The notes: generated by a model not told the origin, from the letters alone. Shown: positions 32,222-43,763, counted from the stretch's first letter. The stretch is 64,000 nt of DNA from Medicago truncatula (GCF_003473485.1 NC_053044.1:50632091-50696090), one strand, 5' to 3'. Made by a program: numbers and translations.

Positions 32222-34627
32222 CTAGCTACGTGCTGATTCTTGATCATCATTTTCACGGCAAATTTTCTGAAGCACTTCTACCACATGACTCATTGTAGGT
32301 CTCTTGTCCTTCTCTTCCTCTACACATTGCATAGCCACTTCAGCCAAAGCTTCAACTTCACTTTCATCACAGCCTCCATCTAAGGTGGGGTCCATAATTT
32401 CATTAATCCATGAAATTCTTTTGTATCTTTTCTCTCTCAACCATATAACCAAACCTAGTTTATCATTACCCATATCAACATCCTTTGTTGCACTTCTTCC
32501 AGTTATCATTTCCAACACAACCATTCCATAGCTATAAACATCAACTTTAGATGTTATTGAATGATTCAAAATCCACTCAGGTGCCATGTAACCTCTTGTT
32601 CCTCGTATCTTCGAAAAACTAGAGAATTTAGAATCCTTCCTGTTTCTCAATTTCGACAAACCAAAATCTGAAATCTTTGGTTGATAATTAGAATCCAAAA
32701 GAATGTTTTGTGGCTTCACATCACAATGCAAAATCCACTCCAAACACTCTTCATGGATATAAGCCAAACCTTTTGCAGTGCCTAAAGCTATGTCAAATCT
32801 TTTTCCCCAATCCAATTTATTAGACTTTATATGTTCTGCTAAAGAACCATTATCCATGAACTCATACACAAGCATTCTATGTTTTCCCTCTGCACAATAA
32901 CCCCACATTTCAATCAAATTCATGTGGTTAAGCTTTCCAATGCTGCTTACTTCTGCGAGAAACTCTTCTTCGCCTTGATTTGCTTCCTTGAGTCTCTTCA
33001 CCGCGACAACTCGTTGATCCAACAATACACCTTTGTAAACAATTCCTCCTGCGCCTTTTCCAATCTCTTGACTAAAACTTTTGGTAGCTTTTTTCAATTC
33101 AGAATAACTGAATTTTCTAAAACCAATTAAGCACAAATTATTATACACTCTTGTATCTGAACTTTGTTGTTTTTTTCTTACAAAGAAAAACCACAAAAGA
33201 AATAAGCACAAGATTTCTAATACTCCCATTCCCCCTACAAACCAGAGCAAAAACCGAATAATATACCTTCCTTCATGAACTTTGTTGTATGATGTTTCAA
33301 GAGTTGTTGTTTTCGGATTCGCCAAACAAGCAAGCTTGTACTTGTCATCCATTGATTCCCTGTAAGTGTATGAACTGTTTGCTGGCAATTTTATGTGCAA
33401 ATCAGCGTTGAAATAAGGTATTCGATATGCGTTTCGCAACTGCATTTTTGGGTAACATGTATAAGTACCAGGTATACCACTGCCGGCTTTGACATAGGTA
33501 TATTGGATACCTTTGCAGTTACATAATTGCAAGCATAACTCTTTGCATTGTTCAAGTGTGTAATTTATCACGATACTATAATCATAACCAAATAACTCCA
33601 CATTCGATACAACTAGAAACCGAGTTTCGGTTCTGTTGCATGAAAGAGAGAATTCTGGTTCACATCCATAAGCCCAACTTTGATGATTCTTCATTTTATA
33701 GCCTGGAAGACAAGAACATTTCACACTGTTACTATAATAAGAACACAAACTATTTATGCCACAAACACCATGAATTCTACAAGGTCTTGATTTGGCTTGC
33801 CACGATATGTACCATTTTTGTCCTCCATGTTTTCGACTATAAGTGCGAATGTTTCCATCAGGATCAAGTCTTAGTCTTCTCTGCATCAGCGCATCTCCAT
33901 AATCAGAAGTCATGAAATTGAAATCATCTGATGAACTAAAGTTACCAATAGTATTCAAAACCGCGACTTTGCTGTTATTGTAACCAGCCCTTTTAGCATC
34001 CCAATCAGTTAGCCAAGGATCTGGCCAATAAATACTTGATACTTCAGGACCGTCGTAAAGAAGACGAAGAATATTGTCGTTGTCGAAATACAACGTATAA
34101 AAACCAGATGACTTGTTTGTTTCGCTTATTGAACAAACTAGTTTTGAATGTCTGTTGAAAACTTGGTTTGGTAGAAGTGTATCAGTAGGAAAATCAAAGC
34201 TTTGCCACAAAGTGAAACCGTCACCGTGTAAAACAAGGTTACCGGTGTTTAAAAGTTGGAGATCAACAGAGGAAAGTGAGGCAGTGTTTGTGGACCAAAC
34301 GTGAGACTCATCGGCATCTCTTAAGACAAGGTTACCATGTTTGAGAAGGAAAAGTTTTGAGCCTTTTCCATTGACTGGTTGGCCACGGTTTGCTATCCAT
34401 ACTATGGTAAGGTTTGTGGTTTGATGATTTGGTTCAGAAAACCAAATGGCAAAGGAATAGGCATTTTCACCAACAGCATAGAAGCCAGCACTGAACATGC
34501 CATTTTGTGATACTATGATATCTTTTTGTTCTTCCACTGAGAGGGATGAACCTTGATTCATAGTATCAAATGCTGAATAAGATGAAAGTTTGAGAAATAA
34601 AAGCAAACTGAGAAGGGTCAAATGCAT
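32222..34627 (-). CDS. G-type lectin S-receptor-like Ser/Thr kinase, ZmPK1 type (second copy)
   Basis: 801 aa, intronless, ATG at 34627. Layout: signal peptide (1-19), bulb-lectin domain (about 22-145, with IVWIANRGQPVNG and LWQSFDFPTDTLLP), SLG region, EGF-like cysteines, PAN domain (about 335-420), transmembrane helix (about 452-482) and kinase from about 515. Catalytic motifs are GKGAGGIVYKG, VAVKRL, HCDVKPQN (non-RD), DFG and APEW, all intact. The same architecture and many shared blocks with 12156-14591 show the two are paralogues, but they differ throughout, so the duplication is old. Predicted plasma-membrane receptor; ligand unknown. A TATA box and an adjacent SINE lie just upstream. 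Confidence 0.95.
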   Translation of the reverse strand: MHLTLLSLLLFLKLSSYSAFDTMNQGSSLSVEEQKDIIVSQNGMFSAGFYAVGENAYSFAIWFSEPNHQTTNLTIVWIANRGQPVNGKGSKLFLLKHGNLVLRDADESHVWSTNTASLSSVDLQLLNTGNLVLHGDGFTLWQSFDFPTDTLLPNQVFNRHSKLVCSISETNKSSGFYTLYFDNDNILRLLYDGPEVSSIYWPDPWLTDWDAKRAGYNNSKVAVLNTIGNFSSSDDFNFMTSDYGDALMQRRLRLDPDGNIRTYSRKHGGQKWYISWQAKSRPCRIHGVCGINSLCSYYSNSVKCSCLPGYKMKNHQSWAYGCEPEFSLSCNRTETRFLVVSNVELFGYDYSIVINYTLEQCKELCLQLCNCKGIQYTYVKAGSGIPGTYTCYPKMQLRNAYRIPYFNADLHIKLPANSSYTYRESMDDKYKLACLANPKTTTLETSYNKVHEGRYIIRFLLWFVGGMGVLEILCLFLLWFFFVRKKQQSSDTRVYNNLCLIGFRKFSYSELKKATKSFSQEIGKGAGGIVYKGVLLDQRVVAVKRLKEANQGEEEFLAEVSSIGKLNHMNLIEMWGYCAEGKHRMLVYEFMDNGSLAEHIKSNKLDWGKRFDIALGTAKGLAYIHEECLEWILHCDVKPQNILLDSNYQPKISDFGLSKLRNRKDSKFSSFSKIRGTRGYMAPEWILNHSITSKVDVYSYGMVVLEMITGRSATKDVDMGNDKLGLVIWLREKRYKRISWINEIMDPTLDGGCDESEVEALAEVAMQCVEEEKDKRPTMSHVVEVLQKICRENDDQESARS

Positions 34628-34681
34628 GGTTACTTGGTATAATGAGTATGGACTATTTGTGGATAGTTCAGAGATTCAAAG

Positions 34682-34689
34682 TATATATA
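34682..34689 (-). promoter_or_regulatory. TATA-like box of the second receptor kinase
   Basis: TATATATA about 55-62 bp upstream of the ATG at 34627. Short leader assumed. The SINE begins only 3 bp further upstream. Confidence 0.45.
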
Positions 34690-34691
34690 GT

Positions 34692-34797
34692 AGATTTTTT
34701 TTTTTTTTTTTGTCAAGTAGTCAAGTGGATAAAGCTCACACAATTAAATATAGAGAAGCAGGGTGTCCGAGGTTTGAACCTGGCCTCAACTGAGCTA
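34692..34797 (-). mobile_element. Truncated SINE in the receptor kinase promoter
   Basis: On the minus strand it reads box A (TAGCTCAGTTGAGG), box B (GGTTCAAACCTCGG), ACACCCTGC..., CTTTATCCACTTGACTACTTGAC and an A-run (plus strand T-run at 34692-34711). Box A and box B lie closer together than in the other SINE copies. No target duplication found. Confidence 0.65.
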
Positions 34798-34857
34798 TGG
34801 AGTATTGTGATTTTAATTTTGTTGCTTATAAATTCACGTTTGATTTTATTAGAATAG

Positions 34858-37373
34858 CTACTACATCAATACGATGGGTGAGTATTATCCTTACAAAAAT
34901 ATATAAAATTTGGCCTAGGCGGCGTTGACTATGAACATTTCTACCTCTGCATGACTATGGTGAGAGTGACAGGGACTTTTTGTTTTAAGGAATTTTGGTT
35001 GACATGGGATTTGTTTTAATGAGAAAAGTTAGCAATATATATTTTAATGCACACATTTCATCACTTTTTTTAATTGGTTAAAATTCACATGTATTTCGCC
35101 AAATCGTATGGTCCCGTATAAATTTAATGGATCCTTTATGAATTTTAATCGATTAAAAAAAATGTTAAAAATATGTGTATTAAAATGTATGTTGTTAACT
35201 TTTATCTTGTTATATTATAACATCTTCTAAATTATCTCAACGAATGAAAGTGTCATTCATTTTCACAACAAAACCAAATCTTAATGGAATTATTTTAACA
35301 ACAAAACCAAATCTGAATGGAATTATTTTAAAAATGAATGTTCCCTATAGAGGAATTTAAGAAATGGTTGAAGAATTAAATTGACAACTTTTATTTTATC
35401 CGAGTGGGGTACATTCGCAACAACTATTTAGATGTATAATATTATATAATATTGAGTCGTCAATAACCGTCACAATTGCAATAAAACAAATTATTTATCA
35501 ATGTCATTTTCAATTTTCAATAATCGTCACAATGTATGTGCATCATTCTCAAATTATTTTTCTACTTTGTATTTATGATAATAAAATACATCAATTATTA
35601 GTAAAATCATGAAAAAAAAATTCATTTATCTATCATATTTTTTGAATCCATGTAAAATACGGTTATTTTGAGACTGAAGAATAACTTGTAAAACATCATT
35701 TTGTTTAAAAAAAAAATGTGTGCATATAATTTATATGTTTCCAAAAAAAAATATAAATGACTAATATTTTCACAATCTTTTGTAAACTAATGAAATAGCA
35801 CCAATTTGGCAATATGTGAAGATGTTTAAAGATTCACTCTTAACTCGTTTGGCAATATGTGAAATAGCACCAAAGTTGGTTGGGAATATCAAGTGTACTA
35901 AAATTCTCATAAGATATGAAAATGTGTGTTTAACAACTTGATGAAGAGATTCATATAGACGCGGTTTTCAAACCACTTGTTTAGTTGTTTTTAACTTAAT
36001 ATGAAGATTTTTGGTATTTAAAGCTCCCCTCATAACAGAAGATCCGTCAATTAAATTTAGATCTTTGGTGAAGATGTGGTATTTAAGGTTACATTTGGTG
36101 TTCAAACCACTTAGATTTGGTTGTTTTTAGCTTAGTAGGATTCCTGATATTTCAGGATCCCTTCATAACCGAAGAAAGTCCAAGTCTATCAATTAAATTT
36201 AATATGATCATGTTGAATAAAAAAAATAGCATCATGTTTAGTGCATTATTATTATTTTGCTATCTAGTTATTGCTTTTTATGAATGTCACTACCTCCTTT
36301 AAAAAAAAATGTCGTTGGCCTTTTTTAAAAGCAAACTTATATAATATCAATACAATGAGAAAAGTAAAAGATAATAATATGACTAAACTGAAACACAGAC
36401 GCTATGAGTAAACTGAAACTAGCAATTTATTTTACCCTTGCTCGCGTCAAAGATCAAGACAATCTCGTACACTAATACTTAACAATGTAACTACCAGTTC
36501 CATCAACAACAAAAACTGTATATTACATTAAAAATAATACAAGTCTTGTTACATCCCTCTTAGGCTCACTTAAGGTTTAAATTTATTTTAGTAATGAATC
36601 AAATATTTCTGACTATAACTACAAAGATTATTCCTTCAAACCATGTGGCATCCAACTAAAAGACAAACTATTATTGTTGTGTGTATAATTTTGTGTAAGA
36701 ATTCAGTCCTGCTAAAGTTTTTGAGCAAATCTTGCTCATTAGCTTTTTGTTGTTGTGTATGTACTTTTGTGTGAGAATTTAGACCTGCTAAAGTTTTTGA
36801 GCCAGAATAATTTAGACCTGCTAATTTTGTGTAGAATTTAGACCTGCTAATGTCCAATATGGACATGCTCCCCGTTCATAAACATGGCAATGCATAGACC
36901 TGAAATTTAATAGGCAAATATCCTCACTCAAACCCAGTTCAATTTCATGGATAACAATCTCAACTATTGCACAATTTGTTTGATCAGGTATCTATTGGAT
37001 CTTGGTCTGATAGCTTACTGTTCAATCTCAAGTGAATCTCTCGCTTATGTATGAAGCTATAACATTTTAGTTAATGCACACAATAAGACTTTCTTTTTTT
37101 TGAAGAAAACACATCAAGACTTTAATTTACATTCATAATAAAACTTCATCTATAGAAACCTTCTCGTTGAACAACTAATTAAATCTAACAAATTTCAGAG
37201 ATACAACTGACATTTAAAAACGAGGGTCAGTAGTATCCTTTAAATAGTTACTCTCCCTTTACCCTGAAAAGGTTTACATTTTCAATACTACAAGTAGCAC
37301 TTAACAAATCTAATTTGACAACATTTACTCTCTTTGCCCTGCATTTGTAACAAGCATTCTGCAACCGCAGAAG
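34858..37373. other. Intergenic with short local duplications
   Basis: No gene. A roughly 31-bp word, ACAACAAAACCAAATCT.AATGGAATTATTTTA, occurs twice at 35267-35330. A diverged duplication of about 130 bp (CAAACCACTT ... TCAATTAAATTTA) runs from about 35968 to 36205. GAATTTAGACCTGCTAA and variants occur four times between 36700 and 36850. These are local repeats, not identified elements. Confidence 0.5.
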
Positions 37374-40300
37374 CTATGTGATATTATGTGGAATACAAAC
37401 TTGTTTGTCACTGCTGTTCTCAACATCTTCCTGGACATGATAAGAAGAAAGGAAAAATGCTCTCTGATTTTTTCGCAAAAACCTGCACCATGAAATAGAT
37501 AGTTACAGATCATGTTTATAATGTCAACCACCAATGACTAATTTGACATTTAAATTCATCATCGATGACTAATTTAACATAAAATGATAAAATTAGGAGG
37601 AAAACATTGATACCTGAGAAAGTCAAGTACTTGTGCCTGGAGTTCTATCAATGTATCGCCTTCAATGTTAGCATGGAACAATAACTCTGGCAACTTGACT
37701 TTCAAATACAGAAAAAGTGCATCAGTAAATAGAAACACGGTATTAGAAGTCCTAATAATAAAGATTAACAGAATGCACAGTTTAAAAACAAAAGGCTTTA
37801 TAAAATGAAGAGAAAAAAACTATGAGCTCATAGCGATAAACCCATGTGTGAGGCTGATTCCAAATGGCCAGCATTTTGCAGAACAACTCTACCAACATCT
37901 GTATTTCCATAACAGGGTGCAAGTGCAACAATTAAGTCGAAAGTCGTGACATGCAAAATAAGAGAAACCTTAAGAGCTAAGACCCTTATGTCTACTTTCC
38001 CTTGCAAAACAACAAATGCATAATCCTAAATATAACCATCTTGTCTGGGAAGGGCTAATGAGCATACCAAAGAGACGTAACAAATGCTCAGCACCGTAAA
38101 TAGCAGAAGGAACAATATCATTTGGACAAGCTTCTTGGTACTGCTGACGCTCATTATTGTACAAGAGCATCACTGGCAGTGCTTTGTCAAAGTAACAACT
38201 CAATCCTTTCATAATTTCTTCAACGGAATCAGCTATCCTATATCACACATAGAATTAAACTGTAATACTAAGCATCACAAGTGGAAATATAAAGGATGTA
38301 TCAAAAACATAACTCAGTATAAGCAGAAAAACCAGGTAAAGGACATGGACACAAAAACAGATTCCAGGCACAGGCTAAACATATTGGAACTTTCTATCAA
38401 CTGGGGAAAAAACACCTAAATATAGACTGAATAAACAAACTGTTATTTTAGGAAAAGGGCACATCTAATTAGTAAGAAGATTGAGGCAGAGATTTACTCT
38501 TAATGATAATAAACACATCAACATCATTAATTTAAAAACAGTTTTCTGCTTGGCTGCACGTTCCTGTTTAAACTGATACATATATATCAGCATTTATGCG
38601 GAGTTTTTCTCCCTGTAACTCCAAAATGATATGTAATAATTCAGTATACACTTATTTCCCACAAGACAGGGGTATTTCAACACAAAGCTTAAATATGGAG
38701 GGTGCCTCAGCATGAACTTACGATCCACTTTTCTTCAATCTGTAATCAAAATAAGTCTTGAATATGTCGTTCACATTAGGAGTACGAGGAAGTTTAACAA
38801 GCTGCAGAGAAAAAACATAAATCAACAATTTTGAAATGAAAATAAGCTTCTCTTCTTTGAAATAAAATGTGATCCGTCCAAAGCTATAACAAATTGGCAG
38901 TAAAGAAAATGAGGCACTGACTGATCCTTATAGATAATGTTAATACTAATATATTAAAAACCATATTGCTACCTTGCCGAGATGAGTAATAAACTCAAAA
39001 TCATCAACTAATTGCTTCTTTAGTGTTAGTGGAATCTGAATGTTGACAAGTTTGTCTGGAAGAACCGCAAGTTTTTCCTGACATTAAGCAAACAGTAAAA
39101 CCAATTATATTATACCCTATAGTCAAAAAAAAATTGTAAAGAACCATTCCATCACCTCATAGATGGGACAAAACATGAGCAAAAAGTTTGAAATATTTCA
39201 TTACAACTTTCCAACTAATTTGATATAGTTTATATTGATACAAATGAATTACATGAACTTCAAAGACGCATGGGTTTATGTCATATATGATTATTTCCTG
39301 GTACAAATTAAAATTTAAAATGAGAGAGTACCTTAACCAGAGAATCATTCTTTCGTTTTCTGCTTCTCGCTACTGCATTACATTTTTCCCAAAATGTTTT
39401 AGATTGGTTTAAACATATTTGCATGAAGTAATAAACCATAAAGTCCTCTTACTTTACCACATAACTACAACAAAAATAAAATCAAAATGTGCAGTGAGTT
39501 TAGATCAGAAGTGTGGTATGTGGTAGGTTTATTTGGTGTGCCCCCTCTAACTCTAGATATGGACTATCCTCCATCTAGTCAAAGCTTCGCATAGGTGCTT
39601 CTCCGAGCTTTCTCATTGCATGCTCGAAGTACCTAAGAAAATACCTATTATCTTTTCTACAATGAAAATTGCCCATAATTTCCCTGTAAAGATTACATTC
39701 CTAAACCTATCTTGACTTGTGTACCACCACCACCCATCATAACATCCTTATCTATGCAACAGTGAGTTTACTTTCTTGTTAGATCTTTATCACACAACAC
39801 TCACTCCTGTACAACAGTCCAATTTTCTTTTAAGTTTAAATGGAACTTTTCTATTAAAAATCGCATCCAAACTATTCGTCGATTTCGTCCACCCTAGATG
39901 GACTCTATGGTAGACATCTCCCTCTATATCCTTATCATTTTGTAAGGTAGATCCAAAGCATATGAAATTAAAATAATTGCTCTTACTTAAGTGTTTGTAT
40001 TTCCCCAGTGTTCAAACTCTTTTGGACTAGCCATTATACACAAATGCCATAAAAAGTTTTATAGGAGGTCAAATACATAAGGACTAGCCATTCTACACAA
40101 ATGCCATAAAAAGTTCAATAGGAGGTCAAAAACATAAGAATGTTTTTCTTTATTATAGAAAAGAATACCCAACAAGTTATTATCCAAAAATTTCAGAAGA
40201 TGGATAACCCTTCCCCTGAAAAATAATACTAATAACAATAAGTACCAATTAATTCCCCCCAATCATGTTAAATTATGAGGCTTCCAATTCCTGAACAATG

Positions 40301-41382
40301 TGAATGTCTTGCAGTAAATTGTTTCTTACCATGTGAATTGTATTTTCAATAGGCATGCCTCTACGAGTTGAATATGGAAGCAATAATTCAATAAATATAT
40401 GGTCCTGTTTGGATAAACAGCTTAGGTAATCACTTACAGCATGAGCGCTAATCATATAAGTACTTATCTATAAGCTATTTCTCTAACAAAACATAAAATA
40501 ATGTGAAATTGTCTTTACATAAGCTATAAGTTGTTTTCATAACCTATTTTGAAGATCTTACGGAAAGAAACTGAAAATAGTTTATGAACATGTATGTCAT
40601 AAGTTGTTTCCATAAGCTTTACAAAACATTCGCGCATGTACTAATTTAATTTCTGCAGTCAGTCGCCTATCTCTGCTATATATACTATGCTATAGAAAAC
40701 AAGGTGAAAATTGCTTAGAATTTATCTGGGTAGTTGAAGCATTGAAAAGAGATATCTGACCGTTAGAACTTTTCGACGATCCACGAGGCTTTCTGGCATT
40801 CTTATCATTGCCATATTTCTCATCAAGTGCAAGTTTAATCCGCATATTTTCTTCAGTATGTTTCATCAATCGATCAATACCAACCCATTCATCCCAACTG
40901 CAGTAAAACACATAAAACCCTAACAAATCAAACCCACAGTTCTCAACACAATCAACAATAACGACAACAAGAAAACGATCACAAAGCTTACGTTTTCTTC
41001 CAACCCTGAAACAATCAAAATTGAGAATCCTTTAGAGTTACGAAAACGAGAGGAAATAAAAAGGAGAGAAATGATGAAAATACACTTACGAGATAATGAA
41101 GAAAGAAACTCCATCGTTTATGTTTGTATTCAATTTGCTTAACCTATTAATTTACGGAAGAGTATAGTGAAAATGTTGAATTAGGTTTAAATAAGAAAGA
41201 AAAAGGAAAGAAAAAAGAGAAAGGAAGAAAACCTTGGCTTCATAAAGACAGGAAGTGTGGTAAGCGAAAACCTTCTCTCCTTCATCGTAAGGAGAAACAG
41301 AGATGTGATTTTCGATTTCAGTTTGAGAGCTACTGCTATCTTCGGAAACGTCACTGCTTGTTTTTGAATTCACCATTTTCAT
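37374..41382 (-). CDS. MRG1: MRG1/MRG2-like chromatin reader (MORF4-related gene)
   Basis: CDS complement(join(37374..37482,37614..37698,38068..38237,38722..38801,38973..39077,39332..39372,40761..40897,40992..41005,41090..41143,41233..41382)), 314 aa, all phases consistent. Residues 32-90 form a chromo barrel (EGEKVFAYHTSCLYEAKV, then WSFFLHYLGWKKTWDEWVG), which in plant MRG proteins binds H3K4me3/H3K36me3. A basic linker follows (SRKRKND), then the MRG domain (about 135-300, with LPRTPNVNDIFKTYFDYR, IYGAEHLLRLFVKLPELL and FLRFLRKNQ). MRG proteins recruit histone acetyltransferases and affect flowering. Exon 3 has only 14 nt. Intron 8 contains a possible 57-nt cassette exon. The 1.4-kb intron 6 carries an RTE LINE relic and a 57-bp tandem repeat. 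An alternative start is the second Met (41376). Confidence 0.93.
37842..37898 (-). other. Candidate cassette exon (57 nt) in MRG intron 8
   Basis: Bounded by AATACAG at its 5' side and GTTTAT at its 3' side. In the phase required by the flanking exons it reads DVGRVVLQNAGHLESASHM with no stop, inserting 19 residues between RLF and VKLPELL of the MRG domain. The length is a multiple of three. Not included in the main CDS because Arabidopsis-type MRG proteins lack it. Needs transcript evidence. Confidence 0.35.
39690..40000 (-). mobile_element. RTE-type LINE relic in MRG intron 6
   Basis: A minus-strand frame contains FGSTLQNDKDIEGDVYHRVH, LGWTKSTNSLDAIFNRKVPF and KLKRKL. This is the 'LGSxLQNDGxIxxDVxHRIxAGWxKWRxASGVLCDRKVPxKLKGKF' stretch of plant RTE-like reverse transcriptases. 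The remainder of the element is missing or unrecognisable. Confidence 0.55.
40024..40137 (-). repeat. 57-bp tandem duplication in MRG intron 6
   Basis: Two copies (40024-40080 and 40081-40137) beginning GGACTAGCCATT, differing at four or five positions. Confidence 0.9.
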
Positions 41383-41671
41383 TCTAGTTCTTCTTTGCAG
41401 CTAGTGCTACTGTGTTTTGGTTTTTATCAAATGGTGAATGTAAATCCAATTAACAGAACCCAGCAACAAAGAACACTGCTCCTCCTACTTTACTCCAAAA
41501 AAATATATACTTCTCTCACACTTTCCATTTGAGTTTTACACTATCATTATTAAAGAATGATTATTTTCAAAGTTTTAATGATAAAATAAGTATCATTTAC
41601 TAATACACATTTGTTAATTATAATTAGTGAAATATTCATGTGATTGAAATACAATAAATGTTAATTAAGTT
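41383..41671. other. 5' flank of the MRG gene
   Basis: Presumed 5' UTR and promoter of the MRG gene; A/T-rich, no clear TATA box. Nothing else assigned. Confidence 0.4.
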
Positions 41672-41760
41672 GTTTGGGCTCCTGTTGCAATCAAAGACGT
41701 ATTCGGGAATACGGGTTTGATTCCCCTATTAGGGGAAAATAGATGACAAAATTATAATAT
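41672..41760 (+). mobile_element. SINE-like fragment
   Basis: Contains GGGTTTGATTCCCC (box B-like) in the order TTGTTTGGGCTC..., AAGACGTATTCGGGAATACGGG, then the box. This is the same order as the longer copy at 42252, so it is a truncated member of that family. Confidence 0.5.
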
Positions 41761-42199
41761 ATTCGTAATCTTACCTTGTATGTCTAATATTAAGTGTCCA
41801 CTTTTCTAACTTCTTAGTATATTTTAAATTATTTGTCTCTTTAACAATATTAATGGAACATTTATTGGCTAAACTTTACTTATCTCTCGTCGAATTTTGA
41901 ATTATCGTGAACTCTTTCTCTTGAGAATCGAAAGGTTAATGCTAAAAAATAAAAAATAAACATTTTTTTTTATCAAATTCATTAAATAATTGATGTATTT
42001 AATCTATATTATAAATCTGATACATCGATTATTCAATAAAGAATTTAGGAAAAAAATATTATATTTGAGGGCAAAGGGGATAATAAATAGTAATTATGTA
42101 TCAACAATATAAATAAATTTTTAAAGCATGTTTGTTAACTTGACTTGGCGAGTTTTGAAAGATAATTATTTCCAACGAAAAAGAATTTTATCCATATGG

Positions 42200-42890
42200 G
42201 TTTGATGATGGAACATTTTTGTCCTAAATGTGGTTTAATAGAAGAAGATATTGAAACAAAGTTGTTTGGATTTCAGTGGTAATGAGCTCTTTCCAAGGAC
42301 GTATCCGGGGAATACCAGGTTCGATTCCCAAGGGAAACAACGCTTGGCTAGTGCGCATGCCTCTACGCATGAGCCGGATTAGTCGTCCACCTTTGATGGG
42401 TCGGAAACCGGTGCGAAAGCCAAAGAAAAGAAAAAAAAAACATTGATCATCTATTCAAGGAATGTATGCGGTAGTAACGGGTTTGGTTTCACTCTTCTTT
42501 AGGCTTTAATTTGGAGGACTATCAGCTTTCTTTCATTTATTGGCTTGAAAAGGCTAGCAACTATCCCTAAAGGGGAAATACTTGGGTGTCATAGTTTTGG
42601 TCTTGTTTTATCCTTTTGTAGTGGTATTCTGTATGCAAGAATCGAAGTACATGGTTTAAAAGGAAAGTTGTTTCATGGTTTGTAAAGTCAGGAGAATCGA
42701 TGATCATCAAACTATGTTGAAAATGGAGGTTATAAGTTCTCAATCTCATGCTTTTAGTTCTTCATCTTCTTGATCTCCTCCTCCCAATCTGTTTTTAAAA
42801 GCTAATGTTGATGTTGTTGGATCGATGAACAATAAATACGAAATTGGAATTCGTTGGATTATGGCACATGTCTGTCATTAGGTGTAACAT
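42200..42890 (+). mobile_element. LINE relic (zinc-binding and RNase H region)
   Basis: Decayed plus-strand frames read MEHFCPKCGLIEEDI, then (after the SINE insertion) DHLFKECMR, LEDYQLSFIYWLEKA, and ANVDVVGSMNNKYEIGIRWI. Their order corresponds to zf-RVT, linker and RNase H domains of plant L1 LINEs. Stops and frameshifts make it non-functional. Confidence 0.6.
42252..42441 (+). mobile_element. SINE-like retroposon inserted in a LINE relic
   Basis: Contains GGTTCGATTCCC (box B), GTGCGCATGCCTCTACGCAT, GAGCCGGATTAGTCGTCCAC, GGGTCGGAAACCGGTG and an A-run. The LINE frame '..EEDI' is cut here and continues as 'DHLFKE' beyond, with ATTGA at both borders as a short target duplication. This 3' word is a recurrent legume retroposon sequence. 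Confidence 0.65.
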
Positions 42891-43389
42891 AGTCGATTAG
42901 TTTGGTCTATTCATTCACACTTTTGATCTAAGTGTCTCAAACTATAAACACAAACTAACGAGCTATGACTCTACCCTCCAAATGACGGGCTTGTGCCATA
43001 ATTGGTTTCCGTGATTATTAACATGGAAAATATTTTATACAAGTCATGGAAATAAAGGGTTATGACATTGAAAACATTTTAACTAAGTCACTAATGCCAC
43101 CTAAGTAATGTGTCAATAATGAGAATCATAAAAAATGGTGGAGGACTTCAAAAAATTCCAACAATTGCTATATAGAGGGACCAAAAAGTCGGTTTGAGAA
43201 ATTGTCAAGCATGTCCACTTGTTTTGCTGGGGATTTTGATATTACTTATTCCATTTTCACGTTGCTTATTCAGTTTTCACTCCTAATTGAAAGGTCTTCT
43301 CACTACCAATCCCATAGAGCATCTCCAATGAGCTGACTCACGGTTAAGATCACTACATCCTACAACTTGAAAAATGAAAGTAAATTTTT
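42891..43389. other. Intergenic, nothing assigned
   Basis: No gene or clear repeat. Confidence 0.4.
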
Positions 43390-43763
43390 GGCCAAATACC
43401 TCTCTGGGTTCTTTAAGTTTCACGTTTGTTTAAGATAGGTTCTTTAAGTTTCTAAAGTTTCAACTAAATCCTTTAAATTTCGAGTTTGTTTCGGATAGGT
43501 CCTTTAAGTTTTTAAGGTTTTAGATAGGTCTTTTAAGTTTCGAGTTTGTTTCACATAGATCATTTCTATCAAATCAACTTTGACTTTAACAGAGGTTGAT
43601 AAAACAAACTCGAAACTTAAAGGACCTATCTGAAATCTTAGAAACTTAAAGGACCAATCCGAAACAAACTTCCAACTTAAAGGACATATCTAAAACCTTA
43701 GAAACTTAAAGGATCTATCTTAAACAAACATGAAACTTAAACGATCCGGGGAGATATTTGGCC
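43390..43763. mobile_element. Fold-back element with repeated arms
   Basis: Outer arms GGCCAAATACCTCTCTGGGT and its imperfect complement GGGGAGATATTTGGCC enclose several inverted copies of 'GATAGGTCCTTTAAGTTTC' (left) and 'GAAACTTAAAGGACCTATC' (right). Each arm carries three or four copies, so the whole can form a long hairpin. Non-coding; target duplication not found. Confidence 0.8.
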
